DNA of 64,000 nt from Streptomyces olivoverticillatus (GTDB taxonomy: Bacteria > Actinomycetota > Actinomycetes > Streptomycetales > Streptomycetaceae), in contig NZ_JACHJH010000004.1 of NCBI RefSeq assembly GCF_014203555.1, positions 248,001-312,000 on the forward strand, in the 5' to 3' direction. Shown here in pieces: positions 34,879-43,654 of the stretch (positions are counted from its first letter, which is position 1; every line of letters begins with the position of its first letter). The notes below the pieces were generated by a model. The model was not told the origin of the DNA. It saw nothing but the letters and a program-made list of their open reading frames with translations, and did no database searches. Position numbers and translations under genes: made by a program.

Positions 34879-35325
34879 ATGAAGATCATCCTCACCCACG
34901 AGGTCTCCGGCCTCGGCACCGCCGGTGACGTCGTCGACGTCAAGGACGGCTACGCCCGCAACTACCTGGTCCCGCGCGGTTTCGCGATCCGCTGGACCAA
35001 GGGTGGCGAGCAGGACGTCGCTCAGATCCGCCGCGCTCGCAAGATCCGCGAGATCGCCACGATCGAGCAGGCCAACGAGGTCAAGGGTCAGCTGGAGGGC
35101 GTCAAGGTCCGTCTGGCCACCCGTGCCGGCGAGGCCGGCCGCCTGTTCGGCTCCGTGACCCCGGCCGACATCGCTGCCGCGATCGAGACCTCCGGTGGTC
35201 CGAAGGTCGACAAGCGTCGCGTCGAGGTCGGTACGCCGATCAAGACCCTGGGTGCCCACCAGGTGTCCGTGCGTCTGCACGCCGACGTCGTTGCCAAGCT
35301 CGGCATCGAGGTCGTCGCCGCGTAA
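34879..35325 (+). CDS. rplI: 50S ribosomal protein L9
   Basis: The 148-residue product starts [20 protein letters not shown], followed by [20 protein letters not shown], the L9 signature. It binds 23S rRNA near the L1 stalk. It is the last gene of the rpsF operon, 18 bases after rpsR, and ends at a strong terminator. Confidence 0.98.
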   Translation: MKIILTHEVSGLGTAGDVVDVKDGYARNYLVPRGFAIRWTKGGEQDVAQIRRARKIREIATIEQANEVKGQLEGVKVRLATRAGEAGRLFGSVTPADIAAAIETSGGPKVDKRRVEVGTPIKTLGAHQVSVRLHADVVAKLGIEVVAA

Positions 35326-35346
35326 TCGCTGCGCTCGGCAAGCTCG

Positions 35347-35382
35347 GAGAGGGCCGCACCCCGCAGGGGGTGCGGCCCTCTC
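35347..35382 (+). terminator. Terminator of the rpsF-rplI operon
   Basis: A perfect 16-bp stem (35347-35362 with 35367-35382) and a GCAG loop, 22 nt after the rplI stop. It also faces the convergent MATE gene, whose stop is at 35422. Confidence 0.92.
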
Positions 35383-35421
35383 GCCGTATCACCGGCCCGG
35401 TACCGGGTGCGCTGCCGGGCG

Positions 35422-36762
35422 TCAGGCGCGTACGGCCCCGGTGACCAGCCATCGGCCGGACCGGGCCCGCAGCCACAGGGTCGTCATCCGGACCGTCATC
35501 ATCAGGGTCATCGCCCACCACAGGGCCGTGAGGCCGCCGCCCAGGTGCGGTACCAGCAGGGCGACGGGCGCGAAGACGGCGAGGACCAGCAGCATGGCCC
35601 ACGCGAGGTAGGACCCGTCCCCGGCGCCCATCAGCACGCCGTCCAGGACGAAGACGACGCCCGCCACCGGCTGGCCCAGGGCCACCACCAGCAGCGCGGG
35701 CAGCAGCGCGTCCCGTACGGCCGCGTCGGAGGTGAACAGCGGGACGAAGAGCGGCCGCGCGGCCACGACCAGGGCGCCCAGCACCACACCCGAGGCGATG
35801 CCCCACTGCACCATGCGGCGGCAGGCGGCCCGGGCCCCTTCCGGATCCGCGGCACCCAGACAGCGCCCTATGATCGCCTGCCCGGCGATGGCTATCGCGT
35901 CCAGCGCGAAGGCCAGCAGGCTCCACAGGGTGAGCACGATCTGGTGCGCGGCGATGTCGGTGTCGCCGAGGCGGGCCGCGACGGCCGTGGCCGTCATCAG
36001 CACCGCGCGCAGCGAGAGGGTGCGCACCAGCAGCGGCACCCCGGCCCGGGCGCAGGCCCGGATGCCGGCGGGGTCGGGCCGCAGGGAGGCGCGGTGCCGC
36101 CGGGCACCCCGTACGACGACGGCGAGGTAGGCGGCGGCCATGGCGTTCTGGGCGATGACGGTGCCCCAGGCGGAGCCGGCGATGCCGAGGCCCGCTCCGT
36201 AGACGAGGGCGAGGTTGAGCGCGGCGTTGGCGGCGAAGCCGCCGACGGCCACGTACAGCGGGGTCCGGGTGTCCTGCAGGCCGCGCAGGACACCCGTGGC
36301 GGCGAGGACGACGAGCATGGCCGGTATGCCCAGGGCGCTGATCCGCAGATACGTGGTGGCGTGGGGGGCCGCGGCGGGGGAGGCGCCGAAGAGGCCGACG
36401 AGGGCCGGGGCCGCGGCCAGCAGGAGGCCGGCGACGGTGGCCCCGAGGACGAGGGCGAGCCAGATGCCGTCCATGCCCTGCCGGATGGCAGCCCCGAGCT
36501 CTCCGGCGCCGACCCGGCGGGAGACCGCGGCGGTGGTGGCGTAGGCGAGGAAGACGAAGACGCTGACGGCGGTGGCGAGCAGCGCCGCGGCTACGCCGAG
36601 GCCGGCGAGCTGCGGGGTGCCGAGGTGGCCCACGATGGCGCTGTCGGCCATCACGAAGAGGGGTTCGGCGACGAGCGCGCCGAAGGCGGGGACGGCCAGC
36701 GCGATGATCTCGCGGTCGTGTCGGCGGGCGCGCTGCCGCGCGCTCGTGGTGGCCTGGCCCAC
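35422..36762 (-). CDS. MATE family efflux transporter (DinF-like)
   Basis: The 446-residue product has twelve hydrophobic segments. EIIALAVPAFGALVAEPLFV and MADSAIVGHLGTPQLAGLGV are typical of the DinF/MATE branch, and RGLQDTRTPLYVAVGGFAAN is the matching second-half signature. It exports drugs or metabolites against Na+ or H+. The start is uncertain: GTG at 36762 has a GGACGG stretch upstream, while GTG codons at 36783 and 36798 would add 7 or 12 residues. It is divergent from dnaB. Confidence 0.92.
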   Translation of the reverse strand: MGQATTSARQRARRHDREIIALAVPAFGALVAEPLFVMADSAIVGHLGTPQLAGLGVAAALLATAVSVFVFLAYATTAAVSRRVGAGELGAAIRQGMDGIWLALVLGATVAGLLLAAAPALVGLFGASPAAAPHATTYLRISALGIPAMLVVLAATGVLRGLQDTRTPLYVAVGGFAANAALNLALVYGAGLGIAGSAWGTVIAQNAMAAAYLAVVVRGARRHRASLRPDPAGIRACARAGVPLLVRTLSLRAVLMTATAVAARLGDTDIAAHQIVLTLWSLLAFALDAIAIAGQAIIGRCLGAADPEGARAACRRMVQWGIASGVVLGALVVAARPLFVPLFTSDAAVRDALLPALLVVALGQPVAGVVFVLDGVLMGAGDGSYLAWAMLLVLAVFAPVALLVPHLGGGLTALWWAMTLMMTVRMTTLWLRARSGRWLVTGAVRA

Positions 36763-36949
36763 GGTGACCGTCCAATCTTCCACAGGTAACAACTGCACCT
36801 ACTCTAAGCCCCTTACTCTCCAGGGTTGAGTGTGATCTTCTCTGCGCCGTTTGTCGCGATCTCGGGCCGGGCAGCGAAGTTTTTCTCCTCAACAGCCGGT
36901 GGACGACAAACGTGCAGGTCAGATGGGTGGGCGGCAGAGGACTGTGTGT

Positions 36950-37038
36950 TTGTCCACAGTGGTTTCCCCCGCGCCGTGCACAGGTTCGGCGGAGTTCTCC
37001 ACAGGATGGGGCCGGTCATCCACATGCCCTGTGGATAA
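36950..37038. promoter_or_regulatory. Cluster of four DnaA-box-like sites upstream of dnaB
   Basis: TTGTCCACA (36950-36958), TTCTCCACA (36995-37003), TCATCCACA (37016-37024) and, inverted, TTATCCACA (37030-37038) lie within 89 bp. The first is the perfect streptomycete box and the last the classic bacterial box. The rest of the 36763-37268 gap between the divergent MATE and dnaB genes shows no gene. Confidence 0.8.
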
Positions 37039-37268
37039 CCAGATTGGCTGACGTGGCCCGCGGGCCTACCGTGGACCGGCGCCCGCCGTCTGTTCGCCCG
37101 TCATCCCGCCGTCCCGCGGAGCCTCACGAGGTCTCCACGCCGTCGCCGCGAAGCCGCCGCGAACTCGACGCGTCACAAACGGAGTCGGGCGTACTGAATG
37201 TCAGAGCCGTGCCGTAAGAAAGAGGAGCACGGCGAGGTCCGCTTCGCGGACGGGAGGAGGTGGCCGGG

Positions 37269-38741
37269 GTGAGCATGCCCGAGCCCATGGACGACCCCTG
37301 GGCCGAGTCCGGTCCGGGCGACCGGCTCCCCTTCCCCCGCTCCCGTCGCGACGGCAAGGGCCGCGGCGAGCAGCACGACCGCGGGGGAGATGAGGGCGGC
37401 TGGTCACAGGGCGGCGGCTTCGAGCGCGTCCCCCCGCAGGACCTGGACGCCGAGCAGTCCGTCCTCGGCGGCATGCTGCTCTCCAAGGACGCCATCGCCG
37501 ACGTCGTCGAGGTCCTCAAGGGCAACGACTTCTACCGTCCGGCGCACGAGACCATTTACCAGGCCATCCTCGACCTGTACGCCAAGGGCGAGCCGGCCGA
37601 CCCGATCACGGTCGCGGCCGAGCTCACCAAGCGCGGCGAGATCACCCGCGTCGGCGGCGCGGCCTATCTGCACACCCTGGTGCAGACCGTCCCCACCGCC
37701 GCCAACGCCGAGTACTACGCCGAGATCGTCCACGAGCGCGCGGTGCTGCGCCGCCTGGTCGAGGCCGGCACGCGCATCACGCAGATGGGCTACGCGGCCG
37801 ACGGCGACGTCGACGACATCGTCAACAACGCCCAGGCCGAGATCTACGCCGTCACCGAGCAGCGCACCAGCGAGGACTACCTCCCGCTGGGCGACATCAT
37901 GGAGGGCGCGCTCGACGAGATCGAGGCCATCGGTTCGCGCAGCGGCCAGATGTCCGGCGTCCCCACGGGCTTCACCGACCTCGACGCCCTGACGAACGGC
38001 CTGCACCCCGGCCAGATGATCGTCATCGCGGCCCGTCCCGCCATGGGTAAGTCCACCCTCGCGCTGGACTTCGCACGGGCCTGCTCGATCAAGAGCAATC
38101 TGCCCAGCGTGATCTTCTCCCTGGAAATGGGGCGCAACGAGATCGCGATGCGCCTGCTGTCCGCCGAGGCCCGGGTCGCCCTGCACCACATGCGCTCCGG
38201 CTCCATGACGGACGAGGACTGGACCCGTCTGGCCCGCCGGATGCCGGACGTCTCGGCCGCCCCGCTCTACATCGACGACTCCCCCAACCTGTCGATGATG
38301 GAGATCCGCGCGAAGTGCCGCCGTCTCAAGCAGCGCAATGACCTCAAGCTCGTCGTCATCGACTACCTCCAGCTGATGCAGTCCGGCGGCGCCCGCCGCC
38401 CCGAGAGCCGCCAGCAGGAAGTCTCCGACATGTCCCGGAACCTCAAGCTCCTCGCCAAGGAGCTGGAAGTCCCGGTCATCGCCCTCTCCCAGCTGAACCG
38501 TGGCCCCGAGCAGCGCACCGACAAGAAGCCGATGGTCTCCGACCTCCGTGAGTCGGGCTCCATCGAGCAGGACGCGGACATGGTCATCCTGCTGCACCGC
38601 GAGGACGCCTACGAGAAGGAGTCCCCCCGCGCGGGCGAGGCGGACCTGATCGTGGCCAAGCACCGAAACGGCCCGACGGCCACGATCACGGTGGCCTTCC
38701 AGGGCCACTACTCCCGCTTCGTGGACATGGCCCAGACCTGA
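37269..38741 (+). CDS. dnaB: Replicative DNA helicase
   Basis: The hexameric replication-fork helicase. The GTG chosen (MSMPEPMDDPWAESGPGDRL) has GGAGGAGG eight bases upstream; a GTG at 37260 overlaps that site and is unlikely. The N-terminal domain starts at PPQDLDAEQSVLGGMLLSKD. The RecA-like domain has Walker A ARPAMGKST (K261) and Walker B LVVIDYLQLM, then LSQLNRGPEQRTDKKPMVSD and DADMVILLHRED. No intein interrupts it (490 residues). Confidence 0.97.
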   Translation: MSMPEPMDDPWAESGPGDRLPFPRSRRDGKGRGEQHDRGGDEGGWSQGGGFERVPPQDLDAEQSVLGGMLLSKDAIADVVEVLKGNDFYRPAHETIYQAILDLYAKGEPADPITVAAELTKRGEITRVGGAAYLHTLVQTVPTAANAEYYAEIVHERAVLRRLVEAGTRITQMGYAADGDVDDIVNNAQAEIYAVTEQRTSEDYLPLGDIMEGALDEIEAIGSRSGQMSGVPTGFTDLDALTNGLHPGQMIVIAARPAMGKSTLALDFARACSIKSNLPSVIFSLEMGRNEIAMRLLSAEARVALHHMRSGSMTDEDWTRLARRMPDVSAAPLYIDDSPNLSMMEIRAKCRRLKQRNDLKLVVIDYLQLMQSGGARRPESRQQEVSDMSRNLKLLAKELEVPVIALSQLNRGPEQRTDKKPMVSDLRESGSIEQDADMVILLHREDAYEKESPRAGEADLIVAKHRNGPTATITVAFQGHYSRFVDMAQT

Positions 38742-38808
38742 GCCGGTCCCTGGGGCGGTGTGCCGTTAAACGGTGTGCCGCTCAAAAAGCGGTCGTTAGG
38801 GTGCGGTC

Positions 38809-40230
38809 ATGACCGCCTTGTACGCAGCCTCCGGCCCGGTGTCCTCCGATGTGACAAGGGAGGACGAGCAGTTCGCGGAGCTGCTGCCCGTCACCCGTCG
38901 TGCGCTCCTGCACCGCGTGGCTGTCGGCCAGGTGAAGGGGCGCACGCCTTCGCTGGTGGGGGCGGTGATGCGCGATGGGCGCATGGTGTGGAGTGCCGGG
39001 CGCGGCGAGGTCTCCGGCGAGGTGCCGGGTATCCAGACGCAGTACCGCATCGGTTCGGTCACCAAGACCTTCGTCGCCGTGCTCGTGCTGAGGCTGCGCG
39101 ACGAGGGCCTGCTCGATCTGAACGACCCGCTCGGCAAGTACCTCGACACCCCCGAGGGGGGCGAGGCCACGCTCGCGCAGCTGCTGGCGCACACCTCCGG
39201 CCTCGCTGCCGAGGCGCGCGGACCCTGGTGGGAGCGTACGGACGGCGCCCTGCGCCCCGAGCTCGCGGACATCTTCGGCGAACAACCCCAACTGCACCCG
39301 GCAGGGCGCCTGCACCACTACTCCAACCCCGGCTACGCGCTCCTGGGCGCGCTCGTCGAGCAGGTGCGCGGGGAGAGCTGGTACGAGGTGCTGCGCCGGG
39401 AGGTGCTCGTACCGCTCGGCATGGACCGTACGACGCTCGTGCCCGAGGCGCCGTACGCGGAGGGCTGGGCGGTGCACCCCTGGGCGGACGTGCTGCTTCC
39501 CGAACCGGCCGTCGATACCGGCCGGATGGCCCCGGCCGGGCAGCTGTGGTCCACGGCGGAGGACCTGTGCCGCTTCGCGGAGTTCCTGCTGCACGGCGAC
39601 GACCGGGTGCTCGCTGCCGAAACGATCGCGCAGATGCGGGTGCCGGAGACCGGTCCGCAGGAGCCCGGCTGGACGAGCGGCTACGGGCTCGGCCTCCAGC
39701 TGCAGCGGAAGGAGGGCCACTTCCTCTTCGGGCACACCGGGACGATGCCCGGCTTCGTGGCCGGGCTGTGGGTGAGTGCGGAGGAGGGGACCGCGGGCGT
39801 CGCGCTGGCCAACCTCACGTCGTCGTTCGAGACGGCAGCGGTGGCGGCGGATCTCGTGCGCACGGTCGCCGAGCACGAGCCGAGGATTCCGGAGCCGTGG
39901 CGTCCGCTGGAGCTCGCGGACCCGGCGCTGCTGGAGCTGACCGGGCCCTGGTACTGGGGGTCCACGCCGTTCGCCCTGCGGTTGTGCGCCGACGGCGGTC
40001 TGGAGCTGTCGCCCCTGGGCCCGGGCGGCCGCGGCGCCCGCTTCCGGGCGGAAGCGGACGGTACCTGGACCGGCCTCGACGGCTACTACCTGGGGGAGAC
40101 CCTCAGGGCCGTCCGCTCGGCGGACGGCGCGCCCGGCCATCTGGACATCGGCACCTTCGTCTTCACCCGCGAGCCCTACGCGCCCGACGGCGCCGTCCCG
40201 GGCGGTGTCGACACGGGCGGCTGGCGGTAG
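38809..40230 (+). CDS. Beta-lactamase-fold serine hydrolase
   Basis: The 473-residue product has class C beta-lactamase/DD-peptidase motifs: S83-x-x-K86 in YRIGSVTKTFVAVL, a tyrosine motif in HHYSNPGYALLGALVEQVRG, and a HTG motif in FLFGHTGTMPGFVAGL. No clear signal peptide is visible, so it is probably cytoplasmic or exported unusually. Such proteins include esterases and D-aminopeptidases; the substrate is unknown. The C-terminal 120 residues form an extra domain typical of the broader family. Confidence 0.88.
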   Translation: MTALYAASGPVSSDVTREDEQFAELLPVTRRALLHRVAVGQVKGRTPSLVGAVMRDGRMVWSAGRGEVSGEVPGIQTQYRIGSVTKTFVAVLVLRLRDEGLLDLNDPLGKYLDTPEGGEATLAQLLAHTSGLAAEARGPWWERTDGALRPELADIFGEQPQLHPAGRLHHYSNPGYALLGALVEQVRGESWYEVLRREVLVPLGMDRTTLVPEAPYAEGWAVHPWADVLLPEPAVDTGRMAPAGQLWSTAEDLCRFAEFLLHGDDRVLAAETIAQMRVPETGPQEPGWTSGYGLGLQLQRKEGHFLFGHTGTMPGFVAGLWVSAEEGTAGVALANLTSSFETAAVAADLVRTVAEHEPRIPEPWRPLELADPALLELTGPWYWGSTPFALRLCADGGLELSPLGPGGRGARFRAEADGTWTGLDGYYLGETLRAVRSADGAPGHLDIGTFVFTREPYAPDGAVPGGVDTGGWR

Positions 40231-40322
40231 GCCTGAGGCCCGGACCCGGGCGGGCGGACGTAGAGTCGGCCGGGAGATTGGCGGGCGCCGGGACGCGGCG
40301 CGACACCACCTGGAAGGCCATC

Positions 40323-41453
40323 GTGACCACCGTGACCGCGAACACCGCACCGGTCCTGCTCGACCTCGCACCGCTCGAAGCCGCCCGCTTCGCGTGCATC
40401 GAGGACAAGGTCGCCGCGCTGATGCGCACCCGCGAGACCGTCATCGCGATGCAGGGCGAGGCGCTGCTGCCGCTGGAGGCCTGCATCCGCTCGGCCGTCC
40501 GGCCCGGAAGCACCGCGCTCAACGTCATCACCGGTCCCTACGGCGAGACCTTCGGCGGCTGGCTGCGCTCGTGCGGTGCGGAAGTGGTCACCGTGAGCGC
40601 GCCGTTCAGCGGTGCGGTCGGGGCGGAGCAGGTGGCCGAGGCGCTGCGCGCCCGCCCGGACATCGACTTCGTCAGCCTGGTGCACGCCGAGGCCGCCACC
40701 GGCAACACCAACCCGGTCGCCGAGATCGGCGCCGTCGTCCGTGAGCACGGTGCGCTGCTGATGCTGGACGCGGTCGCCTCCGTCGCCGCCGAGCCGCTGC
40801 TGACCGACGAGTGGGGCGTGGACCTGTGCGTCATCGGCGGCCAGAAAGCCATGGCCGGGCCGGCCGGAGTGTCCGCCGTGTCGGTCAGCGGCCGCGCCTG
40901 GGAGCGGATCGCCGCCAACGAGCAGGCGCCCCGGCGCTCGTACCTGTCCCTGCTGGACTGGAAGGAGCGTTGGATCGACGCCGGGCGCACGGCTCTGCCG
41001 CACGCCCCCGCACAGTTGGAGATGCTCGGCCTGGAGCAGGCCGTCGACCGCATCGAGGCGGCCGGCCTGAACGCCGTCATCGCCCGGCACCGCGCCGCCT
41101 CGGCCGCGATGCGCGCGGGGGTACGGGCGCTGGGCGGGCTCGCGCCCTATGTCGTCCGGGACGAGGACGCCGCACCCGTCGCCACCACGCTGCGTACGCC
41201 CGACGGCGTCGATGCCCGTGAGCTCGTCGCGCTGGCCCTGACGAAGGACGGCTCCCTGCCCGTCCAGGCCGCCGCGGGAGCGCTCGCCGGGGAGATGGTC
41301 CGCGTCAACCACTACGGACTGGCCGCGGACCGCACCGTCGTGCTCGCCGCCCTGGCGGCGCTGGGCGAGGGGCTGCGGGTGCTGGGGGTGCCGGTCGCGG
41401 ACCAGGACAAGGCGGAGGAGGCCGCGCGTGCGGCCTGGGACGCCGTGAGCTGA
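40323..41453 (+). CDS. Class V aminotransferase-fold PLP enzyme
   Basis: The 376-residue product resembles alanine-glyoxylate/serine-pyruvate aminotransferases. The start GTG (MTTVTANTAPVLLDLAPLEA) is chosen because similarity begins soon after; the open frame extends far upstream across the hydrolase gene in another frame. The Schiff-base lysine is K175 in CVIGGQKAMAGPAGVSAVSV, preceded by LLMLDAVASVAAEP with the PLP-contacting Asp, and by LVHAEAATGNTNPVAEIGAV. The exact amino donor cannot be inferred. It ends at a strong terminator. Confidence 0.88.
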   Translation: MTTVTANTAPVLLDLAPLEAARFACIEDKVAALMRTRETVIAMQGEALLPLEACIRSAVRPGSTALNVITGPYGETFGGWLRSCGAEVVTVSAPFSGAVGAEQVAEALRARPDIDFVSLVHAEAATGNTNPVAEIGAVVREHGALLMLDAVASVAAEPLLTDEWGVDLCVIGGQKAMAGPAGVSAVSVSGRAWERIAANEQAPRRSYLSLLDWKERWIDAGRTALPHAPAQLEMLGLEQAVDRIEAAGLNAVIARHRAASAAMRAGVRALGGLAPYVVRDEDAAPVATTLRTPDGVDARELVALALTKDGSLPVQAAAGALAGEMVRVNHYGLAADRTVVLAALAALGEGLRVLGVPVADQDKAEEAARAAWDAVS

Positions 41454-41493
41454 CCGGACCGCCGTCCGGCACGCGGGCCCTCCGGGGCCTTGA

Positions 41494-41536
41494 GGCTGCT
41501 GTGGGTGCTTTTTGCACCGACAGCAGCCTTTTCTTT
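41494..41536 (+). terminator. Rho-independent terminator with T-tract
   Basis: A 15-bp near-perfect stem (41494-41508 with 41514-41528) is followed by TTTTCTTT. A true T-tract is unusual in this GC-rich genome. It lies 40 nt after the aminotransferase stop. Confidence 0.93.
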
Positions 41537-41639
41537 GCTGTTTTTCCGGTTTGGTGCGGCGCGCATCCTCGTTCACACACCCGGATAAAATCGGAACCAC
41601 CATCCCGTTTTCTTTTCTCGCTCCCCGGAGGCCGTACGC

Positions 41640-42476
41640 ATGGCGCAGCGCAGGAATACGTCGGCGTCCGGATCGGGTATGGCGTCGCTGAGGGCGGACG
41701 CGCGGCGCAACCGGGTCCTGGTGCTCCAGGCGGCCCGATCGGCCTTCGAAGAGGCGGGGTTGGCGGTTCCGCTCGGCGAGATCGCGCGCCGGGCCGGGGT
41801 GGGCGCGGGGACGGTCTACCGCCATTTTGCTTCCAAAGAAGCCCTGTTCAGAGCCACGGTCGTGGACCGGGTGCGGCTTTTCACGGACAGCGCACGGGAG
41901 TTGGCGGAGGCGGAGGACCCGGGTGCGGTGTTCTTCCGGTACCTGGCGGCGGTGGTGCGGCTGTCCGTGCGGAACAAGGGCCTGTGCGACGCGCTGGAGG
42001 CGAGCGCGGAGGGGCGCTTCGAGCCTTCCCCGGGGGTCGAGAAGGACTTCCGTGAGGCGCTTGCAGTGCTCCTGGCCAGGGCTCAACAGGCCGGTGCCGT
42101 ACGGCGGGACGTCACCGTCGAGGACGTGCTGGGCCTGCTGCTGGGGTGTCTGTCGATGGAGCAGCGACAAGGTCCGGACGGGGCGCCGGGGCGGCTGACG
42201 GCGCTCATGTGCGACAGCCTCCGCGCGGGGCGCCGTGTGACGAAACTGCCTCCGAGGGTCGCGCAAAGGCGTAACGAAACGGGTTGTGCCGCCTGCGGCG
42301 GTCCCGTGCCCTCCGCCCGTACGGGCCGGCCCGCCCGGTACTGCGGCGCCGCCTGCCGTCAGAAGGCGCACCGGGAGCGGGCCCGGGCCCGGGCCGAAGC
42401 GGGGTCGGAGCTGGTACTTGAGGCCCCAGAGCTGGTACCTGAAGCCTCAGAGCCGGTACTTGAAACCGAGGTGTGA
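41640..42476 (+). CDS. TetR family regulator with C-terminal zinc-finger-like tail
   Basis: The 278-residue product has an N-terminal TetR helix-turn-helix: VLQAARSAFEEAGLAVPLGE followed by IARRAGVGAGTVYRHFASKE and ALFRATV. A ligand-binding domain follows up to about residue 205. The tail is unusual: C216-x2-C219-x15-C235-x3-C239 (CAACGG ... RYCGAACRQKAHRERAR), resembling a small treble-clef-like finger found elsewhere in actinobacteria as RYCSxxCRQRA. The last 22 residues are three 7-residue repeats of ELVLEAP type. The 3' end overlaps the convergent GNAT gene by 30 bp. Confidence 0.87.
   Translation: MAQRRNTSASGSGMASLRADARRNRVLVLQAARSAFEEAGLAVPLGEIARRAGVGAGTVYRHFASKEALFRATVVDRVRLFTDSARELAEAEDPGAVFFRYLAAVVRLSVRNKGLCDALEASAEGRFEPSPGVEKDFREALAVLLARAQQAGAVRRDVTVEDVLGLLLGCLSMEQRQGPDGAPGRLTALMCDSLRAGRRVTKLPPRVAQRRNETGCAACGGPVPSARTGRPARYCGAACRQKAHRERARARAEAGSELVLEAPELVPEASEPVLETEV
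42408..42470. repeat. Three tandem 21-bp repeats at the TetR 3' end
   Basis: Units at 42408-42428, 42429-42449 and 42450-42470 read GAGCTGGTACTTGAGGCCC-like with a few substitutions, encoding ELVLEAP, ELVPEAS and EPVLETE. The last unit and half of the previous one also cover the end of the opposite-strand GNAT gene. Confidence 0.88.
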
Positions 42477-42899
42477 GGCCTCGAAGCCCAGCCGTTCGTA
42501 GAAGCGGTGGGCGTCCACGCGGGTGGCGTCGGAGGTCAGCTGCACCAGGCTGCAGCCCTCGCGGCGGGAGGCTTCGATGGCCCACTGGATGAGCTGCGTG
42601 CCCAGGCCGCTGCCGCGTTCGTCGCGGTGGATGCGCACGGCCTCGACGAGGGAACGGGTGGCGCCGCGCCGGGAGAGGCCGGGGATGACGGTGAGGTGCA
42701 GGGTGCCTACCGTGCGGCCGTCGCGGACGGCGACCACCAGGTGCTGGCGGGGGTCGTCGGCCAGGCGGGCGAAGGCCGTGCGGTAGGGGGACAGGTCGTC
42801 GGGGGACTCGCGCTGGGCGCCGAGCGGGTCGTCGGCCAGCATGGCCACGATGGCGGGGATGTCGTCGTCGGTCGCGCGGCGGATCTCGAGGTCGCTCAT
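42447..42899 (-). CDS. GNAT family N-acetyltransferase
   Basis: The 150-residue product starts MSDLEIRRATDDDIPAIVAM and has the acetyl-CoA motif VRIHRDERGSGLGTQLIQWA, then REGCSLVQLTSDATRVDAHR and FYERLGFEASHLGFKYRL. These mark a single-domain GNAT. The substrate is unknown. An in-frame extension further upstream lacks similarity. Its 3' end overlaps the TetR gene on the opposite strand by 30 bp. Confidence 0.92.
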   Translation of the reverse strand: MSDLEIRRATDDDIPAIVAMLADDPLGAQRESPDDLSPYRTAFARLADDPRQHLVVAVRDGRTVGTLHLTVIPGLSRRGATRSLVEAVRIHRDERGSGLGTQLIQWAIEASRREGCSLVQLTSDATRVDAHRFYERLGFEASHLGFKYRL

Positions 42900-43008
42900 G
42901 ATCCGGACCCTATGCGCGGGGTGGTGGGGTGCACAGGGGCCTGAGTGACCGGAGTTGGCTTCCGGGATGGTGCCGAGGGGGGGGGGCTTACCGGGCGCCT
43001 TCGAGGGC

Positions 43009-43470
43009 CTACGACGTCGGAGCGAGCGATTCCACGGCGGCGACCAGCGGCGCCAGCTCGCTGCGGTTCGACGCCTCCCGCAGCGCTTCCCGCAGGGCGG
43101 CGTCATTGGTGGGCCGGGCCTCTTCGAGGAGCGTGCGGCCGGCGTCCGTGACGTCGGTGTAGATGCCGCGGCGGTCGGTCAGGCAGAGGTAGCGCGTCAG
43201 CAGACCGCGGTCCTCCAGGCGGTTGACCAGGCGCGTTGTGGCGCTCTGGCTGAGCACGACGGCGTCGGCGACTTCGTTCATCCGCAGGTGGCCGCCCTCG
43301 CCGCTGTGCTGGCGGTTGAGCACGTCGAGGACGGAGAACTCGCGCACGCTCAGCTCGTGGTGCGCCTGGAGGGCCCGCTCTATGTGCGTCTCGATCCGGC
43401 TGTGCAGCGCCGAGAGCGCGCACCAGCCCTGGGCCAGGCCGGCCAGAGCGGGGTCCGGGGTGCAGGACAT
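43009..43470 (-). CDS. MarR family transcriptional regulator
   Basis: The 153-residue product has the MarR winged helix: LSVREFSVLDVLNRQHSGEG, then LRMNEVADAVVLSQSATTRL and VNRLEDRGLLTRYLCLTDRR. It is divergent from an MFS exporter gene, with TTGCA-type inverted half-sites between them. Repression of the exporter and relief by a transported ligand is the usual logic for such pairs; that is inference here. Confidence 0.93.
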   Translation of the reverse strand: MSCTPDPALAGLAQGWCALSALHSRIETHIERALQAHHELSVREFSVLDVLNRQHSGEGGHLRMNEVADAVVLSQSATTRLVNRLEDRGLLTRYLCLTDRRGIYTDVTDAGRTLLEEARPTNDAALREALREASNRSELAPLVAAVESLAPTS

Positions 43471-43529
43471 GAGTGAGCCCTCCTTCGGAGTCGTACGCGC
43501 GTCTCGTCATGGATCAGGATAGCTCTCCA

Positions 43530-43574
43530 CTGCAATAGCCAGCGCTTGCAAGTAACTGCGTCTGCAATTATTGT
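43530..43574. promoter_or_regulatory. MarR-MFS intergenic promoter and operator-like repeats
   Basis: CTGCAAT at 43530-43536 and 43562-43568 and TTGCAA at 43546-43551 form inverted and direct half-sites (TGCAA ... TTGCA). TTGCAA also serves as a -35 element: 17 bp later comes TATTGT (43569-43574), a plausible -10 for the MFS gene. The AT content here is much higher than around it. Confidence 0.6.
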
Positions 43575-43654
43575 GGGCGCAGGTAAGGGTCCGCCGCAAA
43601 GACTCCGCGGCCGAGGCCTGCTCCCGATGTCTCCCCCCTCTAAGGACCCCTGTC

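Noticed and set aside
38763..38792. Two small hairpins after dnaB as a terminator
   Set aside because: Stems of only five base pairs each; too weak to call, although one may add to transcription stopping.
38760..40322. Extension of the aminotransferase frame upstream over the hydrolase gene
   Set aside because: The first 521 codons are a shadow of the hydrolase in another frame; homology begins at the GTG at 40323.
40176..42371. 731-codon minus-strand open frame
   Set aside because: Antisense shadow of the aminotransferase and TetR genes; no recognisable domain.
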